From: CAYNWT01 sp964485095
Lineage (GTDB): Bacteria; Planctomycetota; Planctomycetia; Planctomycetales; Planctomycetaceae
Direction of reading: 5' to 3'
Assembly (NCBI GenBank): GCA_964485095.1
Contig: CAZAIB010000016.1
Span: 12,934 to 76,933, forward strand
Length of the DNA: 64,000 nucleotides
In this document: positions 63,366 to 64,000 of the stretch, in pieces
Layout: each line of letters starts with the position of its first letter
How positions within the stretch are numbered: position 1 is the stretch's first letter
Translations under genes and position numbers: made by a program
Notes under the pieces: model-generated
Seen by the model: the letters and a program-made list of their open reading frames with translations, nothing else
What the model was told of the DNA's origin: nothing
Databases searched by the model: none

Positions 63366-63716
63366 GTGCATACCGGAATACGCTTAAGTGGCAGTGCGTT
63401 TTGGGTCGTCCACCGATCCCGCGCTCACGGTCCGTTTGATTACGAGTGGAGCCCTGACTTCGAGGGCGTCGAATTCCTGTTCCAGGGCGAAAAATTCGGC
63501 GAGTACTGTAGCGAAGACGAAATCTACGCGGATCTCAGGTACCACAAGTTGCCACAGCGCGTTTACGAGGTCGCCAGCATCACGATCGCCACCGTAGTGA
63601 AATCCATCATGGATGGTGTCCCCGAACCAGAACGCGCCAACCTGCTGGTCGCTCAGCTACGCGACATGGGCTTTCCAAAGTTCGCGCAGGTTGAACAAAT
63701 CGAGCACACGAAATAG
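63366..63716 (+). CDS. Conserved hypothetical protein
   Basis: 116 residues from a GTG at 63366; an internal start is possible because the first 20 residues look unlike a protein start. The core GPFDYEWSPDFEGVEFLFQG and LPQRVYEVASITIATVVKSI looks well folded. No motif or family recognised. No neighbouring operon partner. Confidence 0.62.
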   Translation: MHTGIRLSGSAFWVVHRSRAHGPFDYEWSPDFEGVEFLFQGEKFGEYCSEDEIYADLRYHKLPQRVYEVASITIATVVKSIMDGVPEPERANLLVAQLRDMGFPKFAQVEQIEHTK

Positions 63717-63739
63717 CCACCTGCCTGGAATCCAATTCA

Positions 63740-64000
63740 TCACCCAGCCTGGCTCTGGTAGGCACCACGACGAATACGAGACTCTCTGATCTCTATGTTC
63801 GAAGACTCAGAAGACGGGTGCGACTCAAAGAACTGCGTGACACGGGCAAATGGCTGTTCCGACAGGGTCCAGTCCCCCAGTCGCGCGTTCTGAACACCGT
63901 CCGACGCCACATGTAAGTGTGTACCCACCGGCTCTAAGTCCTGGAGTCCTTCAGGTTTCCACGGTACCTCATGCAATTCTGGGGGTTAGTTGCTCTAATT
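63740..64000 (-). CDS. Possible C-terminal part of a gene running out of the window
   Basis: From the right edge the minus-strand frame is open through an in-frame ATG at 63976 to a stop at 63740. The product includes LQDLEPVGTHLHVASDGVQN and WTLSEQPFARVTQFFESHPS, which look like real protein. It is either the end of a longer gene entering from beyond 64000 or a 78-residue gene. No family recognised. Confidence 0.45.

Overview
The window looks like a chromosomal segment from a planctomycete (Planctomycetales), probably a marine or freshwater heterotroph. The evidence is the gene content: a 69-residue lysine-tailed 'small basic protein' of the PVC-group family (TIGR04137 type), a sulfatase-maturing radical SAM enzyme with a SEC-C tail, large serine/threonine kinases (one fused to a formylglycine-generating-enzyme-like domain), a BlaR1-type peptidase fused to WD40 repeats, DUF1552, DUF1080, DUF58/transglutaminase and CehA/McbA-type proteins, and the futalosine menaquinone enzymes MqnA and MqnC. 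No phage, plasmid, CRISPR or rRNA signal was seen. One tRNA (Asp, GTC) is present.

Layout. 1-2348: 5' part of a secreted CehA/McbA-type metallohydrolase, truncated by the window edge. 2451-3943: a membrane/coiled-coil/GAF-like protein overlapping a small coiled-coil partner. 3964-5274: homoserine dehydrogenase. 5634-7584: mqnA-mqnC. 7695-10840: ABC ATPase and a permease fused to a CPBP protease. 10860-11753: secreted beta-helix protein. 11790-15586: DUF58 and transglutaminase pair. 15800-18136: two secreted hydrolases. 18284-20541: a TadE-TadE-TadG-like operon. 21160-25213: operator, BlaI repressor and BlaR1-WD40 sensor. 25276-26418: an HNH endonuclease module lying between two copies of a palindromic repeat. 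26441-29628: a membrane protein beside gene remnants (sulfatase start, UvrA tail) and an amidohydrolase. 29721-32710: HEAT-repeat protein and MutS-like ATPase. 32866-34706: small basic protein, a 76-residue conserved protein, gpsA. 34770-42168: secreted and small membrane proteins (two with single frameshifts), tRNA-Asp, and an AroD/AroE-like fusion. 42359-47036: DUF1552 protein, a second full copy of the palindromic repeat, and an orphan permease-like protein. 47074-52790: mnmE, then divergently a kinase-FHA / CxxC protein / ECF sigma / radical SAM cluster. 52853-54763: sugar-nucleotide epimerase and DUF1080 protein. 54974-61818: kinase-FGE fusion followed by two paralogous secreted proteins. 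61973-64000: purine nucleoside phosphorylase and small proteins.

How the parts may work together. MqnA and MqnC are consecutive enzymes of the futalosine menaquinone route, and the amidohydrolase at 28226 could be a deaminase of the same route. BlaI/BlaR1 should form a proteolysis-driven derepression switch on its own promoter. The kinase-FHA/sigma cluster and the kinase-FGE protein look like phospho-signalling parts; the latter carries about ten Thr-Val-Ile/Leu/Val motifs that could be phospho-acceptors. The tandem secreted pair at 58737-61818 is the most striking uncharacterised family here. All functional assignments rest on motifs read by eye; no database search was possible.
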